A DNA stretch of 64,000 nucleotides from Berkiella sp964606325. Lineage in GTDB: Bacteria; Pseudomonadota; Gammaproteobacteria; Berkiellales; Berkiellaceae. This document shows, piece after piece, positions 17,078 to 26,152 of this stretch. The position numbers and the translations under genes were made by a program. The stretch's first letter is position 1, and every line of letters begins with the position of its first letter. The stretch covers positions 13,267 to 77,266 of the forward strand of contig CAZSGE010000011.1 of assembly GCA_964606325.1 (NCBI GenBank), written 5' to 3'. The notes beneath the pieces were generated by a model. The model was not told where the DNA came from and did no database searches. It saw nothing but the letters and a program-made list of their open reading frames with translations.

Positions 17078-17100
17078 TGGTAGGCACGAGTGGGATCGAA
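17078..17100. repeat. Putative attL of the 23-kb tRNA-Val island
   Basis: The 23 bases are identical to 40242-40264, the 3' end of the tRNA-Val gene including the encoded CCA. With the integrase at the far end next to the intact tRNA, this is the expected distal attachment site left by integration into a tRNA 3' end. Confidence 0.85.
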
Positions 17101-17153
17101 TTTAAGATTTATCTTTTTGATATTAAACGGATTTATTTTTAATCACCGGATAT

Positions 17154-17173
17154 GTTGCCCCAAGTGTTGCCCC
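17154..17173. repeat. Paired GTTGCCCC motifs at the left island end (possible arm-type sites)
   Basis: GTTGCCCC occurs at 17154-17161 and 17166-17173 (12-base period). The same pair with the same period and orientation occurs at 40109-40116 and 40121-40128 beside the integrase start. Position just inside both att copies suggests integrase arm-binding sites; this is inference. Confidence 0.5.
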
Positions 17174-17338
17174 GAAAATTTTTGGATTTGCTTGGCTTTC
17201 CTTGGAGTTAAAGGTGGCGGATTCGACACCTTTAGAATCTATAGCAGCGCTTAAAATTTTAATTCCCTCAAATTCGAGGAAATTAGCACTATACGCGCAA
17301 AGTTACCGCGTTACTGGCAGACATTCAATATAACTTAG

Positions 17339-18724
17339 TTAATTGACAATTTTTGATTTTATCTTTTGAGCAATTTCTTCACTAAGCTTTAAGCAATTCT
17401 CCTCGCGAAGCTCTAATATTAGCTTTCGCATCTCGTTTAGATCGGCATTAGTTGAATCGTTATCAACAAGGTAAACAAAATCAAAAGACTCGTTCTTGTC
17501 AGAAAATAAATTAAGCACTGAAGAATAATTTAATGCATTGGTATAGGGTTTAAGATCACTACTCTCTGAATGTTCATTATTACCTTCATTAACAAATATT
17601 TCCTCTGCTTTTGTTTTATAGAATGACAATTCCGGCCTCTCATAATGAATGCGCCAGTATTGACTATCTCCTTTTCTCAATTCACTTATTTTTTGCCTAA
17701 CATAATTACTTTTTCCCGATTTTACTTCTGCAGTGATGGGCAAGTCTCGCTCGAGGAACCGTATTGATATCTCTTTAATTTCCGGATTTTTAAATTCAGA
17801 CATCTGCGATATTAAACTCCAAACCGAACAATCTGTTAGTTTGGAATACAAATCAAAACCGTTTTCAAGCATTACCTCTTCAAAATTAGGGTTGTTTTTA
17901 TTAGCTTTTACCATATAAATAAAATCAAGAAACGGAGAGCTTGTTAGCTTTTTCAATTCATCAATATTTTTCTCGCATAGGTTAAATAATATTTTCAGTA
18001 AATATCCCGCTGAGCAGCTCTTTTTGTGAAAATATACGTTCAAATTCATCAATCGTCTTGCCATTAAATAGTGCTCAACCGCACGCATCCCCTTGGGCTC
18101 TACTACAATTTTTCCATAATTTGTACGCATACATGAAATCAACCATTGCACATCAAAGTGACCATATGAAACACCAGAAAAATGGCTATCTCGCAAAAGA
18201 TAATCAAACCGATCAACATCAAGCTGCGAAGATACTATTTGTTTCAGTAGTTTATCTGTATGGTCTTTGATTTCAGGTTCATCAGTCTCAAGTATGTATT
18301 TTGCCTTTACAAGGTGTCTTTTTAAATCTTCATTAACCTGAGTCTCAATTAATGCTTGAATAAATTTTGAATTCCATAATTCATGTTTTATTTTTTTATC
18401 ACCCCCATATAATTTTTCAAAACTATGCGAGAATGGCCCATGCCCTATATCATGCACTAATGCAGTAACTACCGCATTAATCCTATCTTGCTGATTGAAT
18501 TCTAATGTACTTGCCACGCACTGCGCAAGATAAGCTGCCCCAATACAGTGATTGAAACGTGTATGCACTGCTCCTGGATATGCGTACTCTGCAAATGACA
18601 ATTGCTTAATATGCCTCAAGCGTTGAAAATATTTCGTGTCGATGAGCGGCTTTATGATATTTTTCGTAGCAGTATCAAATTTCATGATACCGTGGACTGG
18701 ATCGCAAACGATATGGTAAGACAT
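17339..18724 (-). CDS. HD-domain phosphohydrolase (dNTPase-like)
   Basis: The 461-residue protein starts like the SAMHD1/dGTPase-related HD family: DPVHGIMKF, then YFQRLRHIKQL. Metal-binding residues are H59 (HTRFNHCIG), the HD pair H91-D92 (ALVHDIGHGPFSHSFE) and probably the aspartate in LDVDRFDYLLRDS. The family hydrolyses dNTPs or related phosphoesters, and some members protect against phage by draining nucleotides. The last 200 residues are unrecognised. The frame runs to a TTG at 18736; I chose the ATG at 18724 (MSYHIVCDP). It lies about 120 bases downstream of the Mrr gene and may be a separate cargo gene of the island. Confidence 0.85.
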   Translation of the reverse strand: MSYHIVCDPVHGIMKFDTATKNIIKPLIDTKYFQRLRHIKQLSFAEYAYPGAVHTRFNHCIGAAYLAQCVASTLEFNQQDRINAVVTALVHDIGHGPFSHSFEKLYGGDKKIKHELWNSKFIQALIETQVNEDLKRHLVKAKYILETDEPEIKDHTDKLLKQIVSSQLDVDRFDYLLRDSHFSGVSYGHFDVQWLISCMRTNYGKIVVEPKGMRAVEHYLMARRLMNLNVYFHKKSCSAGYLLKILFNLCEKNIDELKKLTSSPFLDFIYMVKANKNNPNFEEVMLENGFDLYSKLTDCSVWSLISQMSEFKNPEIKEISIRFLERDLPITAEVKSGKSNYVRQKISELRKGDSQYWRIHYERPELSFYKTKAEEIFVNEGNNEHSESSDLKPYTNALNYSSVLNLFSDKNESFDFVYLVDNDSTNADLNEMRKLILELREENCLKLSEEIAQKIKSKIVN

Positions 18725-18842
18725 GGCTTTACTCAATTAATATGATGTTATTAATTTATCGACAGATTCCGCCTAAGTAATATAATGGCTTACTTATATA
18801 TTAACTGTATTGATAATCAGCGCCTGTCACTCCTTGGTTATT

Positions 18843-19871
18843 TCAAGATAGTTCCTTCCCACCCAGTGACATAAAGAAATCTTCATCAACCTCAAAGATA
18901 TCTGGGGTAGTTCTATGAACTCCTACACCATGTTCCATCAACAATTTAACAAGCTGCAAACCATTTATTAACCCAATAGCCGTTTTTTTCTCATGATTAG
19001 CCTCAGATTTAGCACCTTTACTGAAGTCACTTGTTGTAATAATTAAGCCTTGTTCATTTGGATCTAAACTGCCACGCACCTTTTGTATCTCTGGAGACTG
19101 AATATTATGCTTCCACCTTTTGACTTGAATCGCCATCTTGGTCTGAAAACCTTCACTAATAATTAGTGTTCCGCGAACATCGATTCCACCATCGCCACTT
19201 AATTTGGTGCGCTTAACAAGTTCAAATCCCATTTCACTGAGTAGCTTATAAACAAGTTCTTCAAAATCAAAGGGATCCATCGTTTGTAATGTTTTTAGCA
19301 ATTCTTTACTTACTTTTTTATTGTGCTCATAGATCTGGTAGGTTAAACCCTTACCTTGCCAATTGCTAAGCCCCACCATACCACGACTATGCTGGACAAA
19401 TCTTGGCTGCTCACCTCTTTTCTGCTTCCGTTTTATCTCTGTGATTATTTGAGCATACATCGTAGCTTCAGGTGTTTTGCCTTCGGTATTTAGCCATTTG
19501 TTTTTTAAAGCATACTTAGTAATATCTCGATAATGCATTGGTTTTTTATTACCATATTTTTGCAATACCTTTTCAGCACAATCAGAGAATGATAAGCGTT
19601 TCTCAATCGTATCTTTGCGTATGTTAGATTTCGGTTGGGATTTGTCGACGTTCTGTTTTAATGCGAATACTTGTGGTTGCATTTTTACAAAAGATGAATT
19701 ATTTCCATTTATCTTAATATCTGTATAAATTTGAGCACCAACTGTAGCATCAGGTGTTTTGCCGGACGATTTCCATAAACCATCTCTTTTAATTTGCCAA
19801 TAGATATCTTTAACATGCATTGGCTCGTTTGCTTGTTGGAGAACGACTTTAATTGCATCAATCAACTTCAT
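18843..19871 (-). CDS. HARE-HTH / Mrr-type restriction endonuclease
   Basis: The 342-residue protein has two tandem HARE-HTH domains (about 1-72 and 92-170; each has MHxxDI near its start and a GKTPxATxxAQI motif). They are followed by an Mrr_cat PD-(D/E)xK nuclease domain (about 195-325). Catalytic residues are E205, D231 in SGDGGIDVRG, and the Q249-V-K251 motif in AIQVKRWK. HARE-HTH domains are proposed to sense modified cytosines or DNA structure, and Mrr nucleases cut methylated DNA. Its ATG overlaps the hsdR stop in an ATGA, so it is translationally coupled to the restriction subunit. Confidence 0.88.
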   Translation of the reverse strand: MKLIDAIKVVLQQANEPMHVKDIYWQIKRDGLWKSSGKTPDATVGAQIYTDIKINGNNSSFVKMQPQVFALKQNVDKSQPKSNIRKDTIEKRLSFSDCAEKVLQKYGNKKPMHYRDITKYALKNKWLNTEGKTPEATMYAQIITEIKRKQKRGEQPRFVQHSRGMVGLSNWQGKGLTYQIYEHNKKVSKELLKTLQTMDPFDFEELVYKLLSEMGFELVKRTKLSGDGGIDVRGTLIISEGFQTKMAIQVKRWKHNIQSPEIQKVRGSLDPNEQGLIITTSDFSKGAKSEANHEKKTAIGLINGLQLVKLLMEHGVGVHRTTPDIFEVDEDFFMSLGGKELS

Positions 19872-22800
19872 AAGTTAGACCATTCTTTGCAAAGCAACTC
19901 TGCCTGCTCAATCACCAACTCAGTCGCTTTCTTCTCCATATCTGGCGGATAACCATATTTGCGAAGAATGCGCTTAACCATTACCCTGATCTGCGCACGC
20001 GCATTCTCGCGTAATGTCCAATCAATGCTGACGCTTTGCTTCACCTTTAAAATCAATTCTTGTGCAAGAAATTTCAGCTTATCATCGCCCATTACCTTAC
20101 GAGCACTACCATTGTCTGCTAGTGCATCATAAAAAGCTGCTTCATCATCATTTAGACCAAGAGATTCCCCACGTTTTTGTGCTTCTCGCAACTCTCTTGC
20201 GATTCTAATAAGCTCTTGTATAACTTCGGCTGTCTCAATCGCGCGATTTTGATATTTGCGGATAGATTGCTCAAGCATTTCAGAAAATGAACGTGCTTGA
20301 ACAATATTTTTACGTGAGCGCGTTTTAATTTCATCATTGATTAGCTTTCTAAGCAATTCTAATGCTAGATTGCGCTGTGGCAAAGATCTCACTTCTTCTA
20401 AAAACTCATCTGACAATATTGAAATATCTGCCTTTTCTAAACCTGCTGCAGCAAAAATATCAACGACTTCTGTACTACTAACTGCTCTTGATACTAATTG
20501 TTTGATAGCAGAATCTACCATATCAGCTGTGCGACCAGTTTCATCCCCCGTAGTTTTCACTAGGGCGACTCTTACTTCTTGAAAAAAACCAATTTCATCC
20601 CTTAGTGCAAGTGCCTTTTCATGAGGGACAGACAGTGCAAAAGCCTTCGTGAGTGCTGCTACAGTTTGTAGATAACGTTTTTTACCATCCTCAAGACTTA
20701 GAATATATTCCATTGCTTGTGCTATACCAGTTAATCGTTTTGAAAGTTCACCACGAATAATCGTTACATAGTCAAAACCATGGTACATATCACGAATGAC
20801 TTCATATTTTTCAAGCAATACAGCTACTGCCTCTTCTTGATTGATAGCTGCATCGCCTTTTCCTCCACTCGCCGTGTAATCAGCTAAAGCGCGTTTTAAA
20901 GAATCTGCCAGGCCTAAATAATCCACTACCAAGCCACCTGGCTTATCATGAAATACTCTGTTGACCCGAGCAATGGCCTGCATTAGGTTATGACCACCCA
21001 TGGGTTTATCAAGATACATGGTATGCATGCAGGGGCAATCAAACCCTGTGAGCCACATATCACGCACAATGACTATTTTTAATTCATCTTTTGGATCTTT
21101 ATAGCGTGTAGCTAGCGCTTCTCTACCTGTTTTATTTCGAATATGGTCTTGCCAATCAATATGATCGGAAGCTGAACCTGACATCACAATTTTTATAAAA
21201 CCTTTAGCGTCATCCTTGCTATGCCACTCTGGGCGTAGCTTTCTGATTGCTTCATACATTTCAACAGCAATACGGCGGCTCATACACACCACCATCGCTT
21301 TCCCATCTAAAACATTTAATCTTTTCTCAAAATGATCAATGAGATCTTGAGCTACCAAGTTGATCCGCTTTTCTGCGCCAACCATGGCTTCAAGCGTGGC
21401 CCATTTAGTGCGCAGTTTCTGTTTACCTGTTTCCTCTTCACCTTCTGTGATCTCTTCGAAGGCGGGATCTAGTTTTGGCTTTTCGTCTTCTTTTAACTCA
21501 ATGCGAGCTAATCGACTTTCATAATATATGGGAACAGTCGCCCCATCTTCAACCGCTCTTAATATGTCATATTTGTCGATGTAGTTACCAAATACAGCTG
21601 GAGTACTACGATCATCTCTTTCAATTGGCGTGCCAGTAAAGCCAATAAAGGAGGCCTTAGGTAAGGCATCGTGAAGATGACGTGCAAACCCATCAATAAA
21701 ATCGTATTGACTACGATGAGCCTCATCAGCAATCACCACTATATTTTTTCTATCTGAAAGCAGGGGATGAACATCCCCTTTTTGATCAGGCATAAATTTT
21801 TGAATTGTCGTAAAAACGATTCCACCTGAAGCAACTTTTAAAAGCTCGCGCAGCTCTGATCGATTCCCTGCTCGTTTGGGTGTTTGACGTAATAAATCTT
21901 TACATGCTGCAAAAGTTTCAAACAGCTGCTCATCAAGATCATTTCTATCCGTGATGATAACTAAAGTTGGGTTATCCATCTTAGGATGACGGATCACTTT
22001 TCCTGAATAGAAAGTCATAGAAAGGCTTTTACCACTTCCTTGTGTGTGCCAAACTACTCCGATCCTTTGTTGGCCAAAATGGTTGGATTGCTGAATTGCT
22101 TGTTCTTCAATGCCACAAGCAGATAGGGTAAAGGCAAGTGCTTTATTGACTGCCCAATATTGATGGTATGCTGCTGCTTTTTTGATAACCTTAGCACCAT
22201 CATCTTCAAATATAATGAAATTTGAAATGTAATCCAGAAATAACTCTTTATTGAACAAACCTCGTATCAATACTTCAAGTTCTAGTGATCCTTTTGGCGC
22301 AATATCGATTCCATCAATAGTGCGCCATGGCATAAAACGATCTATGCCGCTTGTGACAGTTCCGCAACGCGCTAGAATGCCATCAGAAATAATATTAACC
22401 TCATTAGTGGTAAATAGAGAGGGAATATATTTTTTGTATGTTTGTAATTGGTTGAAAGCACTTTTGATGGTAGTTGATTCATCAGCAGGATTTTTTAATT
22501 CCAATACCGAAAGTGGGATCCCATTAACAAAAGTAACTATGTCAGCACGATGATTTCTATTTTCTTCAATTACTGTAAACTGATTGATTGCTACCCAGTC
22601 ATTGTTATCCATATTCTCAAAATCTATTAACCAAACTTTTGGATATTCTACACCATACTGCTCATCAGTAGATTGAACCTCTATATCAATACCATCCGTT
22701 AAAAAACGATGAAAGTGACGATTGTTAACGATAGGATCAGGTGAAATACTGATGGCTATTTTTCGAATGGCTTCTTCTATTCCTATTTCAGAAACGTCTG

Positions 22801-22978
22801 GATTAATGCGGATAAGAGCATCCCGCAATCTCCCCATCAGAAAGACTTGTTTATAATCTTCGCGCTCCGTATCTGGCATATTGGGGGCAATATCAGGCCC
22901 ATGCAAAATAGACCAGCCAAGTTCATTCAGCCAAGATAGGCAGGCTTCTTCTAAAATGTTTTCTGTGATTTTTCTCAT
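19868..22978 (-). CDS. hsdR: Type I restriction enzyme R subunit (HsdR)
   Basis: HsdR is the ATP-driven translocase and nuclease of the type I complex. The 1036-residue protein has an N-terminal PD-(D/E)xK nuclease (RADIVTFVNGIPLSVLELKN). The SF2 helicase core contains Walker A TQGSGKSLSM, the DEAH box IADEAHRSQYD, FIGFTGTP, and motif VI QAIARVNR. A C-terminal helical region mediates complex assembly. All catalytic motifs are intact. The start is ATG, 13 bases after the AlbA-like gene. It is separated from hsdM/hsdS by three non-RM genes, which is unusual. Confidence 0.96.
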   Translation of the reverse strand: MRKITENILEEACLSWLNELGWSILHGPDIAPNMPDTEREDYKQVFLMGRLRDALIRINPDVSEIGIEEAIRKIAISISPDPIVNNRHFHRFLTDGIDIEVQSTDEQYGVEYPKVWLIDFENMDNNDWVAINQFTVIEENRNHRADIVTFVNGIPLSVLELKNPADESTTIKSAFNQLQTYKKYIPSLFTTNEVNIISDGILARCGTVTSGIDRFMPWRTIDGIDIAPKGSLELEVLIRGLFNKELFLDYISNFIIFEDDGAKVIKKAAAYHQYWAVNKALAFTLSACGIEEQAIQQSNHFGQQRIGVVWHTQGSGKSLSMTFYSGKVIRHPKMDNPTLVIITDRNDLDEQLFETFAACKDLLRQTPKRAGNRSELRELLKVASGGIVFTTIQKFMPDQKGDVHPLLSDRKNIVVIADEAHRSQYDFIDGFARHLHDALPKASFIGFTGTPIERDDRSTPAVFGNYIDKYDILRAVEDGATVPIYYESRLARIELKEDEKPKLDPAFEEITEGEEETGKQKLRTKWATLEAMVGAEKRINLVAQDLIDHFEKRLNVLDGKAMVVCMSRRIAVEMYEAIRKLRPEWHSKDDAKGFIKIVMSGSASDHIDWQDHIRNKTGREALATRYKDPKDELKIVIVRDMWLTGFDCPCMHTMYLDKPMGGHNLMQAIARVNRVFHDKPGGLVVDYLGLADSLKRALADYTASGGKGDAAINQEEAVAVLLEKYEVIRDMYHGFDYVTIIRGELSKRLTGIAQAMEYILSLEDGKKRYLQTVAALTKAFALSVPHEKALALRDEIGFFQEVRVALVKTTGDETGRTADMVDSAIKQLVSRAVSSTEVVDIFAAAGLEKADISILSDEFLEEVRSLPQRNLALELLRKLINDEIKTRSRKNIVQARSFSEMLEQSIRKYQNRAIETAEVIQELIRIARELREAQKRGESLGLNDDEAAFYDALADNGSARKVMGDDKLKFLAQELILKVKQSVSIDWTLRENARAQIRVMVKRILRKYGYPPDMEKKATELVIEQAELLCKEWSNL

Positions 22979-22991
22979 TATTCAATCTTCA

Positions 22992-24392
22992 TCATTTTAT
23001 CACCTTCCAATGACCTCCTTTTCTTGCGCCTATCCGCTCTAGCCTACCTTCTTTTCTGAGCTTTGATATCTGCATTTCAACCGCACGTTCAGTAATACCA
23101 AGAATCTCCCCTAATTCAGGTATCGTCATTTTTGGGTTTTCTTCAAGTGAGTGTAATATCACCTCTTCGGTCTTTCCCGAAGTTTTTCCCGAACTTTTTC
23201 CCGAAGCTTCTGCCATTATCTTCGGTAAGGCGTCGATTTCAGTACGGTGTACTGTCGCTATGAACAGGCAGCCATCTCTATCATCCTTAAAATCAATCTT
23301 AGGCCATGCATCGAGGGCCCGTTTGATCCCTGAACCTAATCCCTTATAAGGTAAAAGACCTTTGGCGATGAAAGAAACCAATATAGGATTACGGATATTT
23401 GAATTACCTGCCCTTATCTTTTCAACTGTTAAATTATTGGGTAGGTGTCCCGGGCTAATAATTTCAATCCGATTATCGAAAATAAATAGGCGTATGGGTG
23501 CACTCACCAGGTAGTCGCGGTGAATCAAAGCATTAACTAGCAGCTCCTCTAAAGCGGCGGGCGGTATTTCAGGGGTGCCTGGTGAATTCACACCATGCCC
23601 CGCTTGGACTTTATGTAAATTTCTCAATACAAAGGCCATCGCTCCCTCGAATAACTTAGGCAAAGGTCCTTCAAAGTCTTCAGTATCAAAATATTCGCTA
23701 GCATGAATATTGTTACCGGGATAGCGTACAGCCTTTATGCAAAACTGTGGTTTAATACGTTCGGGGCGCTCACCAAACAACAACAACCCTGCTAAATTCA
23801 ATTTTCCGTTATCCGCAGCAAGATTCATGTTCTGTAGTAGCTTTAATTCATCCTCAAGGGATGGCGGATAGTCTTGCTTATAAACGTCTCTCAAAAAATC
23901 CCTGAATCGCAGTTTATCAATTGCTTCAACGCCCACTTTAACTGGGATTTCATCAGCATGAAATTGATCACTATTCTGGAAAACACGGCGTAACTCTTCT
24001 TTTGAATTCACTCTTCGCTTATCAGCACCACACTTCAACCAAATCACACCATTTTTATCAAAGTAAGGCTTATCAATTCCTTTGGGCACAGTTACTATAA
24101 TAACAATGTTCCCATTTTCAAGGATTACATTTTCGGTTTGCACTGCAAGGGGGCTTCTTACTAAATGGCTTGCGGCATTGCTAATCAATTGGTTAATTCG
24201 TGAAACATCTTTGCGAGAAAGCCCTGGCATTGATCCATCATCGGCTACACCAATGAATATTTCCCCACCTTCACAATTTGCAAAAGCCGCCATTTCAGAG
24301 GCTAACGAATCAGCATTGGTCACGTCAGATTTAAATTGACGGGTACTATCCTCACCTAGGGAAACTTGAGAATGAAAGGCGTCTGTATTCAC
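22992..24392 (-). CDS. AlbA_2/Schlafen-like putative DNA-binding ATPase
   Basis: The 466-residue protein starts with an AlbA_2 (Schlafen AlbA-like) domain: LGEDSTRQFKSDVTN, FANCEGGEIFIGVADDGS and YPPSL-type text. The middle part resembles the RecG-related/HATPase_c_4 group (PPAALEELLVNALIHRDY). A linker repeats SGK(S/T) three times, and a C-terminal winged helix follows (MTIPELGEILGITERAVEMQISKLRKEG). Such proteins act as regulators or as tRNA/RNA-directed effectors next to defence genes. The start is GTG, 8 bases after GGAGAAAA, and overlaps the HerA stop as GTGA. It is the third of the non-RM genes nested between hsdS and hsdR. Confidence 0.85.
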   Translation of the reverse strand: MNTDAFHSQVSLGEDSTRQFKSDVTNADSLASEMAAFANCEGGEIFIGVADDGSMPGLSRKDVSRINQLISNAASHLVRSPLAVQTENVILENGNIVIIVTVPKGIDKPYFDKNGVIWLKCGADKRRVNSKEELRRVFQNSDQFHADEIPVKVGVEAIDKLRFRDFLRDVYKQDYPPSLEDELKLLQNMNLAADNGKLNLAGLLLFGERPERIKPQFCIKAVRYPGNNIHASEYFDTEDFEGPLPKLFEGAMAFVLRNLHKVQAGHGVNSPGTPEIPPAALEELLVNALIHRDYLVSAPIRLFIFDNRIEIISPGHLPNNLTVEKIRAGNSNIRNPILVSFIAKGLLPYKGLGSGIKRALDAWPKIDFKDDRDGCLFIATVHRTEIDALPKIMAEASGKSSGKTSGKTEEVILHSLEENPKMTIPELGEILGITERAVEMQISKLRKEGRLERIGARKGGHWKVIK

Positions 24393-26152
24393 TTAATTTT
24401 CTCCTCACCTATAACCCAATGCTGTTGAAATTTAGGGCCGTCAGATTCTGGCTGATATGTTGGTGGTTGAATTTGCACCGTCAACGGTATAGGAAAATCT
24501 GTGCCTATAATTGCTACTTCTCCAGGCTGAAGATTTGGCAAAAATTTAGAAGTAGAATGATCAATTTCACTACATGCTCTCTCAACTATTTCACGATCTC
24601 TATCATTTGTTAGTCGATGAATAATTAATGTTCCAATCTGGCTCAATACACCTTCGGTTAGATCTCTAGGGCGCTGTGTTGCCAAGCAAATATTCAGTCC
24701 ATACTTACGACCCTCGCGCGCAATGAGTTCAAAAGCATCTAGCTTCGCAACAGTATCTTCTGATCCAAGGTGTCTACCAAGAAAATTATGTGCCTCATCA
24801 ATAAAAGTAACAACTGGGCGAGATTTAAATCTTCGTTCACGAGCACTATTTAACAATTTACGCCCAATTGCGTTAGCTACTATTTCTCGAGCTTTAAATT
24901 CATAACCTACTCCACTTAGACAAATTCTCAAAAGCCTTTTATCTCCATCTATGAAGTCATCAATCTGTTTAGTAATGGTTGATTCTTGCGTTTCACTGAA
25001 AACGCACTGAAAGGCAGAAGATGTTAACACGCCATTTATTCTGCTAATCAAAGATAGACAATATGAAAACTCACTATCATTGGGATCTCCCCATTTAGAT
25101 GTATCTTTTTGTCTATTTGTAAACCCATCAGGGAAAACGCACTCTTGCTCAATTTGCTTAGACAACAATGAAGCATCAAATTCTTGGCTAGGATTTTCTA
25201 ATCTTTTTGATATATCTTCTTCTTTCTCAGCATTTAAAATTGAAGATTTCATTTGATTAATTTTTTTAATAAGCCCATCAACTGCTAAAGTGGGTTTCAA
25301 TTTAGCGAGTCTCAAACTTCTAATCGCAGCTTTCAATTTTGGACCTTGAACTTTTCCAGCAGGTTCAAACAAAGCAATAAAATCTGATTCTTGGAAATTT
25401 GTTGGGGGTAGTGAACAATTTATTGAACCATCAGCAATTTCAACAGGCTCGCCAAGATGGCAATGCATAACATGAGGAATATTGATGCCCCGATACTCAC
25501 CTGTAGCATCAATTAAGATTATTTTTGATTTATGTTTAAGGCATTCTTCAATAATACGTGCAGTCGTCCAACTTTTACCACCTCCAGTTGCTCCCAGAAT
25601 TGCACAATGACGACCAAATAATTTTTCAGGAGTGATACTAATTGTACTTTCATGAGCGACATTTACTGAACCAAGTGAAATTTGTATGCATTGCTTTTCT
25701 TCCGTTTGAGATTTATCCATCAAAGAAGGAATCAATGAGATAAATTGATGTGGGGCTGAGTAAACCTTATCACCTAACCTCGGATATGCATCAACACCAG
25801 CAGATATTATCAATTGATCCATGGTGACAGTACCAAGTAACTGCACTTGAGCTATTGCGTCAAGATTTTCAAAGCCACTAGATTTTATATTGTGTCGTTC
25901 GCGTTCAGGTAATCTAACTTCTACTATTCTACCTAAAAGCAGATTTTGCTGAGCTTCAATCAATACAAATTCACCTACTTCACCTTTACCATAACGACCA
26001 CCAGAGAAATATGAGGCTGTTGGTGAGTTCGCATCATTTAAGTTAATTCGCACATGATGAGCAGCTACTGATGTCACTATCCCTAAACGTAATCCAGGTT
26101 GTAAAGTTCCTTTTTGGGTTAATTTTTCAAGTGCGTCTTTTAAAGATATCAT
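24389..26152 (-). CDS. HerA-like DUF87 ATPase of a SIR2-HerA pair
   Basis: The 587-residue hexameric FtsK/HerA-type ATPase has an N-terminal HAS-barrel-like domain (1-140), Walker A GATGGGKS at 187-194, Walker B VVTFIDEAHNF, and a sensor-like CLATQRPRDL followed by HRLTND. HerA-type ATPases translocate on DNA or assemble with nuclease or NADase partners. The gene overlaps the SIR2 stop by ATGA. Paired SIR2 and HerA proteins form a known anti-phage complex that depletes NAD+ (described as SIR2-HerA or Nezha). Here the pair is inside a type I RM operon. Confidence 0.92.
   Translation of the reverse strand: MISLKDALEKLTQKGTLQPGLRLGIVTSVAAHHVRINLNDANSPTASYFSGGRYGKGEVGEFVLIEAQQNLLLGRIVEVRLPERERHNIKSSGFENLDAIAQVQLLGTVTMDQLIISAGVDAYPRLGDKVYSAPHQFISLIPSLMDKSQTEEKQCIQISLGSVNVAHESTISITPEKLFGRHCAILGATGGGKSWTTARIIEECLKHKSKIILIDATGEYRGINIPHVMHCHLGEPVEIADGSINCSLPPTNFQESDFIALFEPAGKVQGPKLKAAIRSLRLAKLKPTLAVDGLIKKINQMKSSILNAEKEEDISKRLENPSQEFDASLLSKQIEQECVFPDGFTNRQKDTSKWGDPNDSEFSYCLSLISRINGVLTSSAFQCVFSETQESTITKQIDDFIDGDKRLLRICLSGVGYEFKAREIVANAIGRKLLNSARERRFKSRPVVTFIDEAHNFLGRHLGSEDTVAKLDAFELIAREGRKYGLNICLATQRPRDLTEGVLSQIGTLIIHRLTNDRDREIVERACSEIDHSTSKFLPNLQPGEVAIIGTDFPIPLTVQIQPPTYQPESDGPKFQQHWVIGEEKIK

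Larger units (their letters stand above)
16739..17338. other. Non-coding junction between toxin cassette and island
   Basis: This 600-base stretch has no convincing gene. It contains a pair of similar repeat units around 16927-16964 and 17018-17056 (sharing CATAAG and CTTTGTAACGCTCGCG), the att copy at 17078 and the GTTGCCCC pair at 17154. An open frame on the minus strand over the repeats (Arg/Ser-rich) looks spurious. Confidence 0.7.
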
